Source: JBBROS01 sp963752225 (GTDB lineage Bacteria; Pseudomonadota; Alphaproteobacteria; Acetobacterales; Acetobacteraceae). From it: a DNA stretch of 64,000 nt. A program made the position numbers and the translations under genes. The notes below the pieces were generated by a model that saw nothing but the letters and a program-made list of their open reading frames with translations, did not search any database and was not told the DNA's origin. Location: NCBI GenBank assembly GCA_963752225.1, contig CAVVXS010000005.1, forward strand, positions 1-64,000, written 5' to 3'. Position 1 is the stretch's first letter, and each line of letters opens with the position of its first letter. Below are positions 7,598-14,997 of this stretch, one piece after another.

Positions 7598-9298
7598 GCG
7601 GATGCTGCGCATCACGTCCTCGATCGTGGTGTCGCCGCGCAGCGCGGCTGCGAGCCCGGCGTCGAACATCAGCTCCATCCCGCCGGCCACCGCCGCCCGC
7701 TCGATCCGCGCGGTGTCGGCCCGGGCCAGGGTGAGGTCGACGATCTCGGGGTCGAGCTCGAGGAACTCGGCAATCGCCATGCGGCCGCGATAGCCGGTTT
7801 GGCGGCAGGCCGGGCAGCCGTTGGCCCGATATAGCGTGACCGGGCCGTCGCAGCGCCGATCCAGCCCATGCTTGCGCACCAGCTCGGCGGGTGCGGCGAC
7901 CGGCCGGCGGCATTCGGTGCACAGCCGGCGCACGAGGCGCTGCGCCAGCACGCCGCGCAGCACGGCGGTCAGCAGGTAGTCCTCGACGCCCATGTCGCGC
8001 AGGCGGGGGATCGCCGCGGCGGCCGAGTTGGTGTGCAGCGTGGACAGTACGAGATGCCCGGTCAGCGCCGATTGCACGGCGATCTGCGCCGTCTCCCCGT
8101 CGCGGATCTCGCCCAGCATGATCACGTCCGGGTCCTGCCGCAGGATCGAGCGCAGCAGGGCGGCGAAGCTGAGGCCGATCTGGCCATGCACCTGGATCTG
8201 GTTGATGCCGTGCAGCTGGAACTCGATCGGGTCCTCGATGGTGACGATCTTGCGCACGACCGCGTTGAGCCCGAGCAGGCCGGTGTAGAGCGTAGTGGTC
8301 TTGCCGCTGCCGGTCGGCCCGGTCACCAGCACCAGCCCGTTCGGCGCCTCCAGCGCGGTGCGGAACCGGGCGGTGAGCCGGTCGGACAGGCCCAGCCGCT
8401 CATAGTCCAGCACGACCGAGGAGCGGTCGAGGATGCGCAGCACCACCGTTTCGCCATGCAGCGACGGCACCGTCGAGACGCGGAAATCCACGTCCTGCCC
8501 GCGCACCGGGAACTTGATGCGCCCGTCCTGCGGCATGCGCCGCTCGGCGATGTCGAGCCGCGCCATGATCTTGATGCGCGACGTGATCGCGGCGGCCAAA
8601 CCCGGGGGCGGCGCGTCGATCTCGTGCAGCATGCCGTCGTAGCGATAACGGATGCGCAGGCTGTCGTCGAACGGCTCGATGTGGATGTCCGAGGCCTGGG
8701 TCTCCACCGCCCGGCTCAACAGCTGGTTGACCAGACGGATCACCGGCGCCTCGCTGGCGAGGTCCTTCAGCCGCTCGGTGTCGTCGGCGAGCGGCTCGGC
8801 CGGGGCGTCGGACGGGCCCGCATCGGCCGCATCGGCGGGGTAAAGCCGCTTCAACGCGGCGTCGAGTTCGACCGGGATCGCGACCAGGAGATCCACCTCG
8901 AGCCCCGTCGCCGCCTCGATGGCCGCCGGCACGAACTCGTCGAGCGGGTCGGCGATCGCGACCACCAGCAGGTTGTCCTCGATCGCCACCGGCACCGCGC
9001 GCACATGCCGCAGGAAGCGCGCCGAGAGCGCGTCGGTGCATAATGGCCGGTCCGCCGGGTAGCGTCCGGCTTCGGCCAGTTCGAGGCCGAGCAGCGCGGC
9101 GTAGGCCGTCGCCATGCCCCGCTCCGACACCAGGCCGAGCTGCAGCAGGGCGGCGTCGAACCGCTGCCCGGTCTCGCCGGCGACCCGGCGGGCGCGTTCG
9201 ACCGCCCGGGCGTCGCATTGGCCGGCGTCGATCAGGACCTGCGCCAGGCGGTCCAGCGGCGCCGGCAGGGTGTTCGACGGCTCGAGCGTGGCGGACAT
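7586..9298 (-). CDS. gspE: T2SS assembly ATPase GspE
   Basis: 570 residues, cytoplasmic hexameric ATPase powering pseudopilus assembly. An N-terminal GspE/PilB domain (residues 10-150) binds GspL. The ATPase core has Walker A GPTGSGKTTTLY, an Asp box (VTIEDPIEFQ), Walker B (DPDVIMLGEIRDGETA) and a His box (LSTLHTNSAA). The tetracysteine zinc element of the GspE class is present: CTECRR and, about 30 residues later, CPACRQTGYRGR. ATG 9298 is used. Gene order is gspK, a 172-base gap, gspE, gspF. The last codons (ADG-stop) lie in the 28-bp repeat shared with gspF. Its partner gspL is encoded at 22925 on the other strand. Confidence 0.95.
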   Translation of the reverse strand: MSATLEPSNTLPAPLDRLAQVLIDAGQCDARAVERARRVAGETGQRFDAALLQLGLVSERGMATAYAALLGLELAEAGRYPADRPLCTDALSARFLRHVRAVPVAIEDNLLVVAIADPLDEFVPAAIEAATGLEVDLLVAIPVELDAALKRLYPADAADAGPSDAPAEPLADDTERLKDLASEAPVIRLVNQLLSRAVETQASDIHIEPFDDSLRIRYRYDGMLHEIDAPPPGLAAAITSRIKIMARLDIAERRMPQDGRIKFPVRGQDVDFRVSTVPSLHGETVVLRILDRSSVVLDYERLGLSDRLTARFRTALEAPNGLVLVTGPTGSGKTTTLYTGLLGLNAVVRKIVTIEDPIEFQLHGINQIQVHGQIGLSFAALLRSILRQDPDVIMLGEIRDGETAQIAVQSALTGHLVLSTLHTNSAAAAIPRLRDMGVEDYLLTAVLRGVLAQRLVRRLCTECRRPVAAPAELVRKHGLDRRCDGPVTLYRANGCPACRQTGYRGRMAIAEFLELDPEIVDLTLARADTARIERAAVAGGMELMFDAGLAAALRGDTTIEDVMRSIRADG

Positions 9299-9470
9299 GG
9301 CGGCGGCCCTTGCAACATACTGCGTAAACGTAACAGTTTTCCGGTTGCGACGCCATGCATCACCATGGGCCGTTTGCCGTGAAGCGCAGATTACGCCTGT
9401 CGCGGCCAGGCGTGACGTCGCTGCGATAACCGGAACGGGGTATCCGGCAACGGCGCCGGGCCGCCACGGC

Positions 9471-10265
9471 TCAGTCGAGCGTGTCCCAGGTCAGCACTTC
9501 GTAGGGTGCCTGGTCCAAAGACGGGTCGGCGCGCAAGCGGGCGACGGCACGACGCGCGAACCGGCCGCCGGCCTCGCCCGTGGCCACCGCCTCGATCGCC
9601 ACCACCATCACCCGGCCGCTGGCGCCGAACGACCACGGGTTCTTCGCCGTCTCCCGCTGCAACTCGGCCGGGGACATCGCGGTCACGTCCAGGTCGGGCG
9701 TGTCGCCTTCCTGGTAGATCGACAGCGCCTGCTTCAAGCGCGCCAGGATCGCCGGCGTCATCCCATTCACGAGCCCGAGCTCGCCGATCGAGTCGAAGCC
9801 GTGATTGGCCGGCGCATAAGGCAGCCCGGCGGCCCGGTATTGCGCGGCCTTGGCGCCGCCCGCCAGCGAGCGCAGCCCAGGCGACCGCCAATCCACGATG
9901 GCGCGCGCGAGCTGGACCGCACGTGCGTCGTCGACGCCGAGCCGGCGCAGCAACGCTGCCTGCGCCGGGACCGTCGCCGCGTTGGGGTTGAGCTTAAGGT
10001 TCTCGCTGACGACCCGCAGCACGACGACCGCACCGCCGACCCGCAGCTCCCGCGGCACCCCGTCCGGCACCCATTCGCCACGCAGGAGCAGCAGCATGGC
10101 GTGATGGATGGCGCCATCGGCGGCGAGCTCGGCCACGGCACCCGCGCGCAGGTTGGTCGCCGCTCGCACGGCCGCCCGCCCGTTGGTGGTAAGCTGGGCG
10201 GCCACCAGCGCCAGCAAGGCCAGCGTCCAGAGCACCGTCAGCAGGGCGAAGCCGCGTTCGCGCAT
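9471..10265 (-). CDS. gspK: T2SS minor pseudopilin GspK
   Basis: 264 residues. It begins MRERGFALLTVLW, a type IV prepilin-like peptide cleaved between Gly and Phe, then a hydrophobic helix. It lacks Glu at mature position 5, as is usual for GspK, which caps the pseudopilus tip. The body has the GspK alpha-domain features VDWRSPGLRS and FDSIGELGLVNGMTPAIL. It is somewhat shorter than enteric GspK (about 320). ATG 10265 overlaps the gspJ stop by one base (TGATG), implying coupled translation. A GspO-type peptidase needed to process it is not in the window. Confidence 0.88.
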   Translation of the reverse strand: MRERGFALLTVLWTLALLALVAAQLTTNGRAAVRAATNLRAGAVAELAADGAIHHAMLLLLRGEWVPDGVPRELRVGGAVVVLRVVSENLKLNPNAATVPAQAALLRRLGVDDARAVQLARAIVDWRSPGLRSLAGGAKAAQYRAAGLPYAPANHGFDSIGELGLVNGMTPAILARLKQALSIYQEGDTPDLDVTAMSPAELQRETAKNPWSFGASGRVMVVAIEAVATGEAGGRFARRAVARLRADPSLDQAPYEVLTWDTLD

Positions 10266-10855
10266 CACGACCGCCACCGGTCCCGCATCGGCGCCACGAC
10301 GATGTCGGGCGCCCGGCGTCCGCTGCCCGGCGCGAAGCCGAGCCGGATGCGGATCAGCTTCGGCAGCACCCGTCCGGTCCAGGGCGCCTGCCACGCGCCG
10401 GCCTCCGCGGCCCAGTAGGCCAGCTCGAACCGCGCGACGCCCTCGATCAGCACCACGCGCGCCGGCGCCGGCGCCGGCTGCAGCCGCACCTCCCAATGCG
10501 GTGCCCACAGCAGCACGAGCTGCCCGGCCCGGTCCAGCTCGAGCCGGACGTCCACCGGCGGCGAGTTTGGCGGCCCGGCGCCAAGCGGCAAGGTCGTGGT
10601 GAAGGCCATCGCCGCCGCCTCGCCGACAAATAGCGGGTTGCGGCCGCTGACCCCGCCCGGCTCCATCCGCTCCACCATCGCCCGCAGCGCCCGCTCGGCC
10701 GCCTCGAGGTCACTGCGATGATCCACCCGCTCGAACTGCCCTCGCGACGCCGTGACGCCGACCCGTAGCGCTTGCGACAGCCCTGTCATCAGCAGGCCGA
10801 GCACCACGACCGCGACCAGCGTTTCGAGCAGGGTGAAGCCGGCTTGCCGCCGCAT
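10265..10855 (-). CDS. gspJ: T2SS minor pseudopilin GspJ
   Basis: 196 residues beginning MRRQAGFTLLETLVAVVVLG: a short basic leader, the G-F cleavage site, and Glu at mature position 5, the standard prepilin signature. The C-terminal domain (PPVDVRLELDRAGQLVLLW, GVARFELAYW) is consistent with GspJ, which forms the tip complex with GspI and GspK. The start follows the gspI stop by one base. It sits in the usual I-J-K order and is probably cotranscribed from the multicopper oxidase gene. Confidence 0.88.
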   Translation of the reverse strand: MRRQAGFTLLETLVAVVVLGLLMTGLSQALRVGVTASRGQFERVDHRSDLEAAERALRAMVERMEPGGVSGRNPLFVGEAAAMAFTTTLPLGAGPPNSPPVDVRLELDRAGQLVLLWAPHWEVRLQPAPAPARVVLIEGVARFELAYWAAEAGAWQAPWTGRVLPKLIRIRLGFAPGSGRRAPDIVVAPMRDRWRS

Positions 10856-10856
10856 C

Positions 10857-11303
10857 TCACACCCCGCCCGCGCCCGGCAACGAAACGCGCAGCCGCTCGG
10901 TGTCGAGCCGGACCGAGCGGGCGCGGCCGTTCTCCCCCCAGCTGACCCAAACGGTGACGGCATATAGCGTCGTGACCGGGCCCTGCTCCTCGGGCCGCGC
11001 GGTCGAGCCGAGCGGACGCACCGAACTGCGCCACCGGAAACCGCCGCCATCGTCGCCGCCGTTCTCGCTCTCGGCCGCCGTCGCGCAGACGGCTTCCAGG
11101 CGGGAGCGGGCGCGTGACAGCGCTTCCTGGTATTGCACCGTCGCCGCCATGCTTTGGGCGCTGGCGCCGAACGCGCTGAACACCGACATCAGCCCCATGG
11201 TCGCGATGACCAGCGCGACCAGCACTTCCAACAGCGTGAAGCCGCGCTGCCGGGAGGCCGGGCGCCGGCTCGCGACGGCGCCCCGGTTCGTGGCCCGGCT
11301 CAT
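10857..11303 (-). CDS. gspI: T2SS minor pseudopilin GspI
   Basis: 148 residues with a 20-residue leader and RQRGFTLLEVLVALVIATMG, a canonical prepilin cleavage site with Glu at mature position 5. The remainder is short and fits GspI, the core of the pseudopilus tip. ATG 11303 overlaps the stop of the preceding 54-residue ORF by four bases (ATGA), so the two are coupled. GspG and GspH, which normally precede GspI, are not here. Confidence 0.85.
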   Translation of the reverse strand: MSRATNRGAVASRRPASRQRGFTLLEVLVALVIATMGLMSVFSAFGASAQSMAATVQYQEALSRARSRLEAVCATAAESENGGDDGGGFRWRSSVRPLGSTARPEEQGPVTTLYAVTVWVSWGENGRARSVRLDTERLRVSLPGAGGV

Positions 11304-11464
11304 GACTTGGCGGGGCGCCGAGTGCCGCCGCCCTGACCCGGCGCTTCGTCACGCCCTTCGACGATGGCGGCGGCGAGGCCCCGGTCGCCGGCCAGCCGCA
11401 CCAGCACAGCCAGCAGCGCCGCGGGCGGGAGCGTGAGCGCGGCGATGGCCGGGGCCGGCAGCAT
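11300..11464 (-). CDS. 54-residue ORF between the SCO gene and gspI, unknown function
   Basis: Starts at ATG 11464, six bases after the SCO stop, and overlaps gspI by ATGA. The protein has a hydrophobic N-terminal half (PAPAIAALTLPPAALLAVLV) and a charged Gly/Arg-rich tail ending TRRPAKS. No family recognised. It occupies the slot where gspH would be expected but has no prepilin motif. Tight spacing on both sides argues that it is translated, at least as a coupling device. Confidence 0.5.
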   Translation of the reverse strand: MLPAPAIAALTLPPAALLAVLVRLAGDRGLAAAIVEGRDEAPGQGGGTRRPAKS

Positions 11465-11469
11465 GGCGC

Positions 11470-12066
11470 CTAGGCCGGCTCGGGGATGGCGCGCTTGAGC
11501 GTCCGGATGATCGCCGCCGGGGGCACCAGGGCCGGGCTCATGACCCAGCGGTGTAACGGCACGTTGGCGATGCGGACGGCGCCCAAGTGCTGGTCGCGGT
11601 CGGCGTCCTGCAGCGGATCCGAGTCGACATAGCCGAGCCGGTGCCGCAGCAGCTCGATATCGTCGGGCTTGCCCGTCAGCAGCAGCCACCCGGGGCCGAC
11701 CCCGTTCGACTTCGCATAGGAGGCGAGCCGCTCGGGCGTGTCGAAAGTCGGGTCGAGCGAGATCGAGTACATGAACACGTCGCGGCCCATGCGCTCACCG
11801 AGCAGGTCGGTGACCGCGGCCAGATTCTGCGTCATCAGCGGGCAGAGCTCGTTGCAGCTGGTATAGAAGAAGTTCACCATGATGATCTTATCACGCATCA
11901 GATCGTCATAGAAACGGAATGTGCGGCCGTCTTGGCTGGTGACTTCGACGTTGGTGAACCAGTCCGCGCCGGATTGGTGCAGGGTTTCGGCCCGGGCAGG
12001 CCGGGCGGCGAGCGCGCCGGCGAACACGGCGCCGCCCGCGCCCGCCAGGAAACTGCGTCGTTGCAT
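11470..12066 (-). CDS. SCO1/SenC-family copper chaperone
   Basis: 198 residues with a twin-arginine-like signal (QRRSFLAGAGGAVFAGALAA) followed by a thioredoxin-fold SCO domain. The copper ligands are in FFYTSCNELCPLM (the CxxxC pair) and a distal His in DRDQHLGAV. SCO proteins deliver copper to oxidase centres, usually CuA of cytochrome c oxidase. Here it stands directly downstream of a multicopper oxidase and upstream of pseudopilin genes rather than in the cox operon at 59 kb. Loading copper into the neighbouring oxidase is therefore a reasonable inference. It is 81 bases from the oxidase stop. Confidence 0.88.
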   Translation of the reverse strand: MQRRSFLAGAGGAVFAGALAARPARAETLHQSGADWFTNVEVTSQDGRTFRFYDDLMRDKIIMVNFFYTSCNELCPLMTQNLAAVTDLLGERMGRDVFMYSISLDPTFDTPERLASYAKSNGVGPGWLLLTGKPDDIELLRHRLGYVDSDPLQDADRDQHLGAVRIANVPLHRWVMSPALVPPAAIIRTLKRAIPEPA

Positions 12067-12147
12067 GATCGTTTCTCTCGTTCGGGTTGGCCGGTCACCC
12101 GCCCGCCGGAGGTGCGGCGGGCGGGCTGCGGGTCGGCTGGGCGCGCG

Positions 12148-14058
12148 CTAGACGATGTCCCAGCGCACCATCATCGCGTGGTCTTCGTGCACCACGTTGT
12201 GGCAGTGCATGACGTAGCGGCCCTTCATGTCGCGGAAGCGCATGAAGATCTTCACTTCTTCATTGGTGTTGAGCTCGATGACGTCTTTGCGGGCGTAGTC
12301 CACCGACGCGTTGAACTGCGTGTTGGGCTGCACCAGCTTGCCGTTGCGCGAGATGGTGCGGTGCTCCTCGAAGTGGATGTGCACCGGGTGGCGCCAGTCG
12401 CCGCCGGGGTTCTGGATGATCCAGGTTTCCTCCGTGTTCATCGGAATGGCGGCATTCACGACGTTCTCGTCGAAGAACTTGCCGTTCACCTGCCATGCCC
12501 CGTTGCCGCGCTCAAACCGCCACGTGCGGGTCGGCGCTTTGTTGGCGCGGGCGACGAGCGTTGGGAAGTCCACGTCTGGTAGCGCACGCATCAGGAAGGG
12601 CTGGTTAGCGTCGATGTCGGCGCTCGGATCGCGGTCCTTTGGTGGAGCGCCGATGTTCACCTGCACGATCGGCTGGCCGGGGCTCAGCACGCGGCCGGTG
12701 GGGCCACGGCCGTTGACCTGCTCCAGACGATTGACGATGTAGAGGCGCTTTGTTCCCGATGGCAGCTTGCTGAAGTCGACGACGATGTCCACCCGCTCGG
12801 CAACGGCCAGGCGGACGCTGCTGACCTTGATCGCTTGCGGCAGCAGGTTACCGTCGCTCGAGATTTGCCAGAACGGGTAGAAGTTGGTGCCGTCCCAAAA
12901 TGAGAGTTCCCACCAGCGCGACGGGCCCGGCGCGTAGAAGCGAAATCGGTAACGGCAACGGTCGACATTGAGGAACGGCTGGATCTTGCCGTTGGCGCAG
13001 AAGCGGTCGCCGAGGATGCCATCAAGGTCGAACAGGTCAAACACGGGCTGGCAATTCTGGTCGAACAAGGTGTCCGAGAAGAAGATCGGCATGTCGTACT
13101 GCGCCGCCGGCAGCTTCAGGCCGGTGCCCGGGATGCCGGTGTCCTTGTCGTCAAACAAGTTGTAGCAGCCAAACATCCCCTTATAGACGTTCTGCGCCGT
13201 GAAATCGAGATGGTGGTCGTGGTACCACAAAGAGCTCAGCGCCTCGGCTGGGTTGCCGGTCGACCCAAAATTTTTGAGGTCAGTGAAGCCGGCCAGAACG
13301 TTGGGGTAGTGCTGGTCCTTGAATCCGTTCTTCTCGACCGGGGTGACAGGCAGGCCGGTGGTCTTGTCGACCGGACCCGGGTCGTTGACCGAGTTGAAGA
13401 AGTTGACCGGATTGCCATCGCTTTCGGATGGGGTGTGGGCGTTGTGGAGGTGGGTCGTCATTTCGGCGATGCCGAACGCCTGGGGATACTTGACCGAGGG
13501 CAGGTGGTTGTGGAAGCGGACCATGATCGGCGTGCCGTAGTTGGCCTGGATCAACGGCCCGGGCAGGTTGCCGTCGAACAACCACATCGTGCTCGGAGAG
13601 TAGTTGGAAGCAAACGTCCAGGGTCCCTCCGCCATTGTCAGTTCGTAAAACTTCTGCGGCGCGAAATTGCCGGCAGGACCACCGCCGTAAGTTTTGGTGT
13701 TCGGGTCGTACCTGCAGTATTGGTGCTGAATGCGCTTGGTCCCGCCGTCGATCGGGGTAAATCCGTCCGGCTCACCGCCAAGCATGCTGTGAGGGTCGAC
13801 CGACTGCTTGACCGGCAGCCGCGGCAACTCCTGGGTCCAAGGCGCCACGGGCGGGCTGGCCGGGTTGTGCGCGAGGGTGGTGTCCACATCTTTCAGATCG
13901 GCGAAGGCGCGGCCGCTCAGGCCCTGCTTGACCACGAGGCTGCCGCCCGCCGTCAACAGGCCGAGGCGCATCATCTCGCGCCGGTCGAGCTTCGCCTTGA
14001 CGATCTCCTGCCGGTTCCTCTGCGCCTGAAGTTGTACTTTGTCTTTCCAACTGGTCAT
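12148..14058 (-). CDS. Tat-exported multicopper oxidase (CotA/bilirubin oxidase-like)
   Basis: 636 residues. Four copper-ligand motifs are visible: MVRFHNHLP, LWYHDHHLDF, HPVHIHFEEH and, near the C-terminus, MHCHNVVHEDHAMM, where the last Met is a likely T1 axial ligand. The N-terminus carries a twin-arginine-type signal (DRREMMRLGLLTAGG), so the folded, copper-loaded enzyme is probably sent to the periplasm. The cupredoxin arrangement resembles spore-coat CotA and bilirubin oxidases, which oxidise phenols or metals with reduction of oxygen to water. ATG 14058 is chosen over 14070 because GGAGAG lies four bases upstream. It heads a run of minus-strand genes: SCO, gspI, gspJ, gspK, gspE, gspF. 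Substrate unknown. Confidence 0.9.
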   Translation of the reverse strand: MTSWKDKVQLQAQRNRQEIVKAKLDRREMMRLGLLTAGGSLVVKQGLSGRAFADLKDVDTTLAHNPASPPVAPWTQELPRLPVKQSVDPHSMLGGEPDGFTPIDGGTKRIQHQYCRYDPNTKTYGGGPAGNFAPQKFYELTMAEGPWTFASNYSPSTMWLFDGNLPGPLIQANYGTPIMVRFHNHLPSVKYPQAFGIAEMTTHLHNAHTPSESDGNPVNFFNSVNDPGPVDKTTGLPVTPVEKNGFKDQHYPNVLAGFTDLKNFGSTGNPAEALSSLWYHDHHLDFTAQNVYKGMFGCYNLFDDKDTGIPGTGLKLPAAQYDMPIFFSDTLFDQNCQPVFDLFDLDGILGDRFCANGKIQPFLNVDRCRYRFRFYAPGPSRWWELSFWDGTNFYPFWQISSDGNLLPQAIKVSSVRLAVAERVDIVVDFSKLPSGTKRLYIVNRLEQVNGRGPTGRVLSPGQPIVQVNIGAPPKDRDPSADIDANQPFLMRALPDVDFPTLVARANKAPTRTWRFERGNGAWQVNGKFFDENVVNAAIPMNTEETWIIQNPGGDWRHPVHIHFEEHRTISRNGKLVQPNTQFNASVDYARKDVIELNTNEEVKIFMRFRDMKGRYVMHCHNVVHEDHAMMVRWDIV

Positions 14059-14408
14059 GTCACTCTCCATCCATTACGTTAAAGTAAAAAAGCGAGGTTC
14101 GGGCAAGCCGTGGCGTTGATCGCTCTACGAGGCGCCAGCCTGAGCAACTCCGTTCAATCAGTCTTGTCGGCGGGTTCCAGTAACGATCCGAAATTGCGAC
14201 GATTATTCCCGCCGTTCAACAGACGCCCTTAGCGTTCATGCGGTAATATATTCTGACTAATTGTCCGGCGCTTTTCCGTGCAGCGGCGTGCGAGCCGGAC
14301 CGGCCCCATCTTCTCGGAAAGCCGCCGTGCCGGCGAGGTGGCGCCCGCGATGGGCGCCGGGTCCGGCGCGGCCTAGACGGCCGCGCCGGCTTCACATGTT
14401 GACGCGAT
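14059..14408. promoter_or_regulatory. Upstream region of the multicopper oxidase operon
   Basis: About 350 bases. The part next to the oxidase start (14071-14100) is A-rich and should hold its promoter. The far end holds the terminator of the small gene at 14409-14663. No recognisable operator was found. Confidence 0.4.
14363..14389 (-). terminator. Perfect 11-bp hairpin downstream of the 84-aa ORF
   Basis: CCGGCGCGGCC, a five-base loop, then GGCCGCGCCGG. It lies 20 bases after the stop of the minus-strand gene at 14409. There is no T-tract, so it may be a weak or Rho-assisted terminator. Confidence 0.55.
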
Positions 14409-14663
14409 TCAGGCCGCGGCCTGCTCCGCCGGGGCGGCGACGGCGGCCGGCGGCGTCGAGCGCGGCTTGGCCCGCACCCCAAGCCGGTGCAGCACCTGGC
14501 CCACCCGCTGCAGCAGCCCGACCGCACCCATCAACGGCAGCACGATCGTCATGGGTTCCCGGTCCTGCACCTGGAACGTCAACGCGACCTGCTTGCCGTC
14601 CGCCGATGCGCCAATCCGGCAGGATTGCGGATACAGAATCTCGCCCATTTGCGGGTCGGCCAT
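14409..14663 (-). CDS. 84-residue protein of unknown function
   Basis: MADPQMGEILYPQSCRIGAS begins a compact domain with alternating strands (KQVALTFQVQDREPMTIVLP) and a helix (MGAVGLLQRVGQVLHRLGV), followed by an Ala/Pro-rich tail. A GGAGA Shine-Dalgarno lies 7 bases before ATG. Composition is that of a genuine gene. Not recognised. It is divergent from the large peroxidase gene. Confidence 0.55.
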   Translation of the reverse strand: MADPQMGEILYPQSCRIGASADGKQVALTFQVQDREPMTIVLPLMGAVGLLQRVGQVLHRLGVRAKPRSTPPAAVAAPAEQAAA

Positions 14664-14997
14664 CGCGACATCTCCAGATAATTACGGTTTCGACATGGGT
14701 CATGATGCACGATTCGGTGCGGCCGGGGGACGCGGGCCGGATAGTCCGAAACTGGTAGTCCATCTCCATTAATGCGTCGCCACTAGCGCGGCTCGTTGCG
14801 GCTAGCGCGCGCACCTGCAACGTTTATGGGTGATGACGTTCGTAAGTGGCAGGGCTCACACAAGACACCGTAAGTAAATTGGCTGTCGAGGGCTTACCGT
14901 CGCTCCCTGTCCAAATAACAGGAGCGGAACAGGTTGGCGTGTGCTTAGACCGGTTGTAACGACGTCACGCTGAATTCTGTTCTGGGAGCGGCAGACT
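14664..14997. promoter_or_regulatory. Divergent promoter region before the giant peroxidase gene
   Basis: 334 bases between the 84-residue gene (minus) and the peroxidase gene (plus). The heptamer CGTAAGT occurs twice, near 14841 and 14870. The peroxidase start is preceded by GGGAGCGGCAGACT, a usable ribosome site. No promoter hexamers are claimed. Confidence 0.35.
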
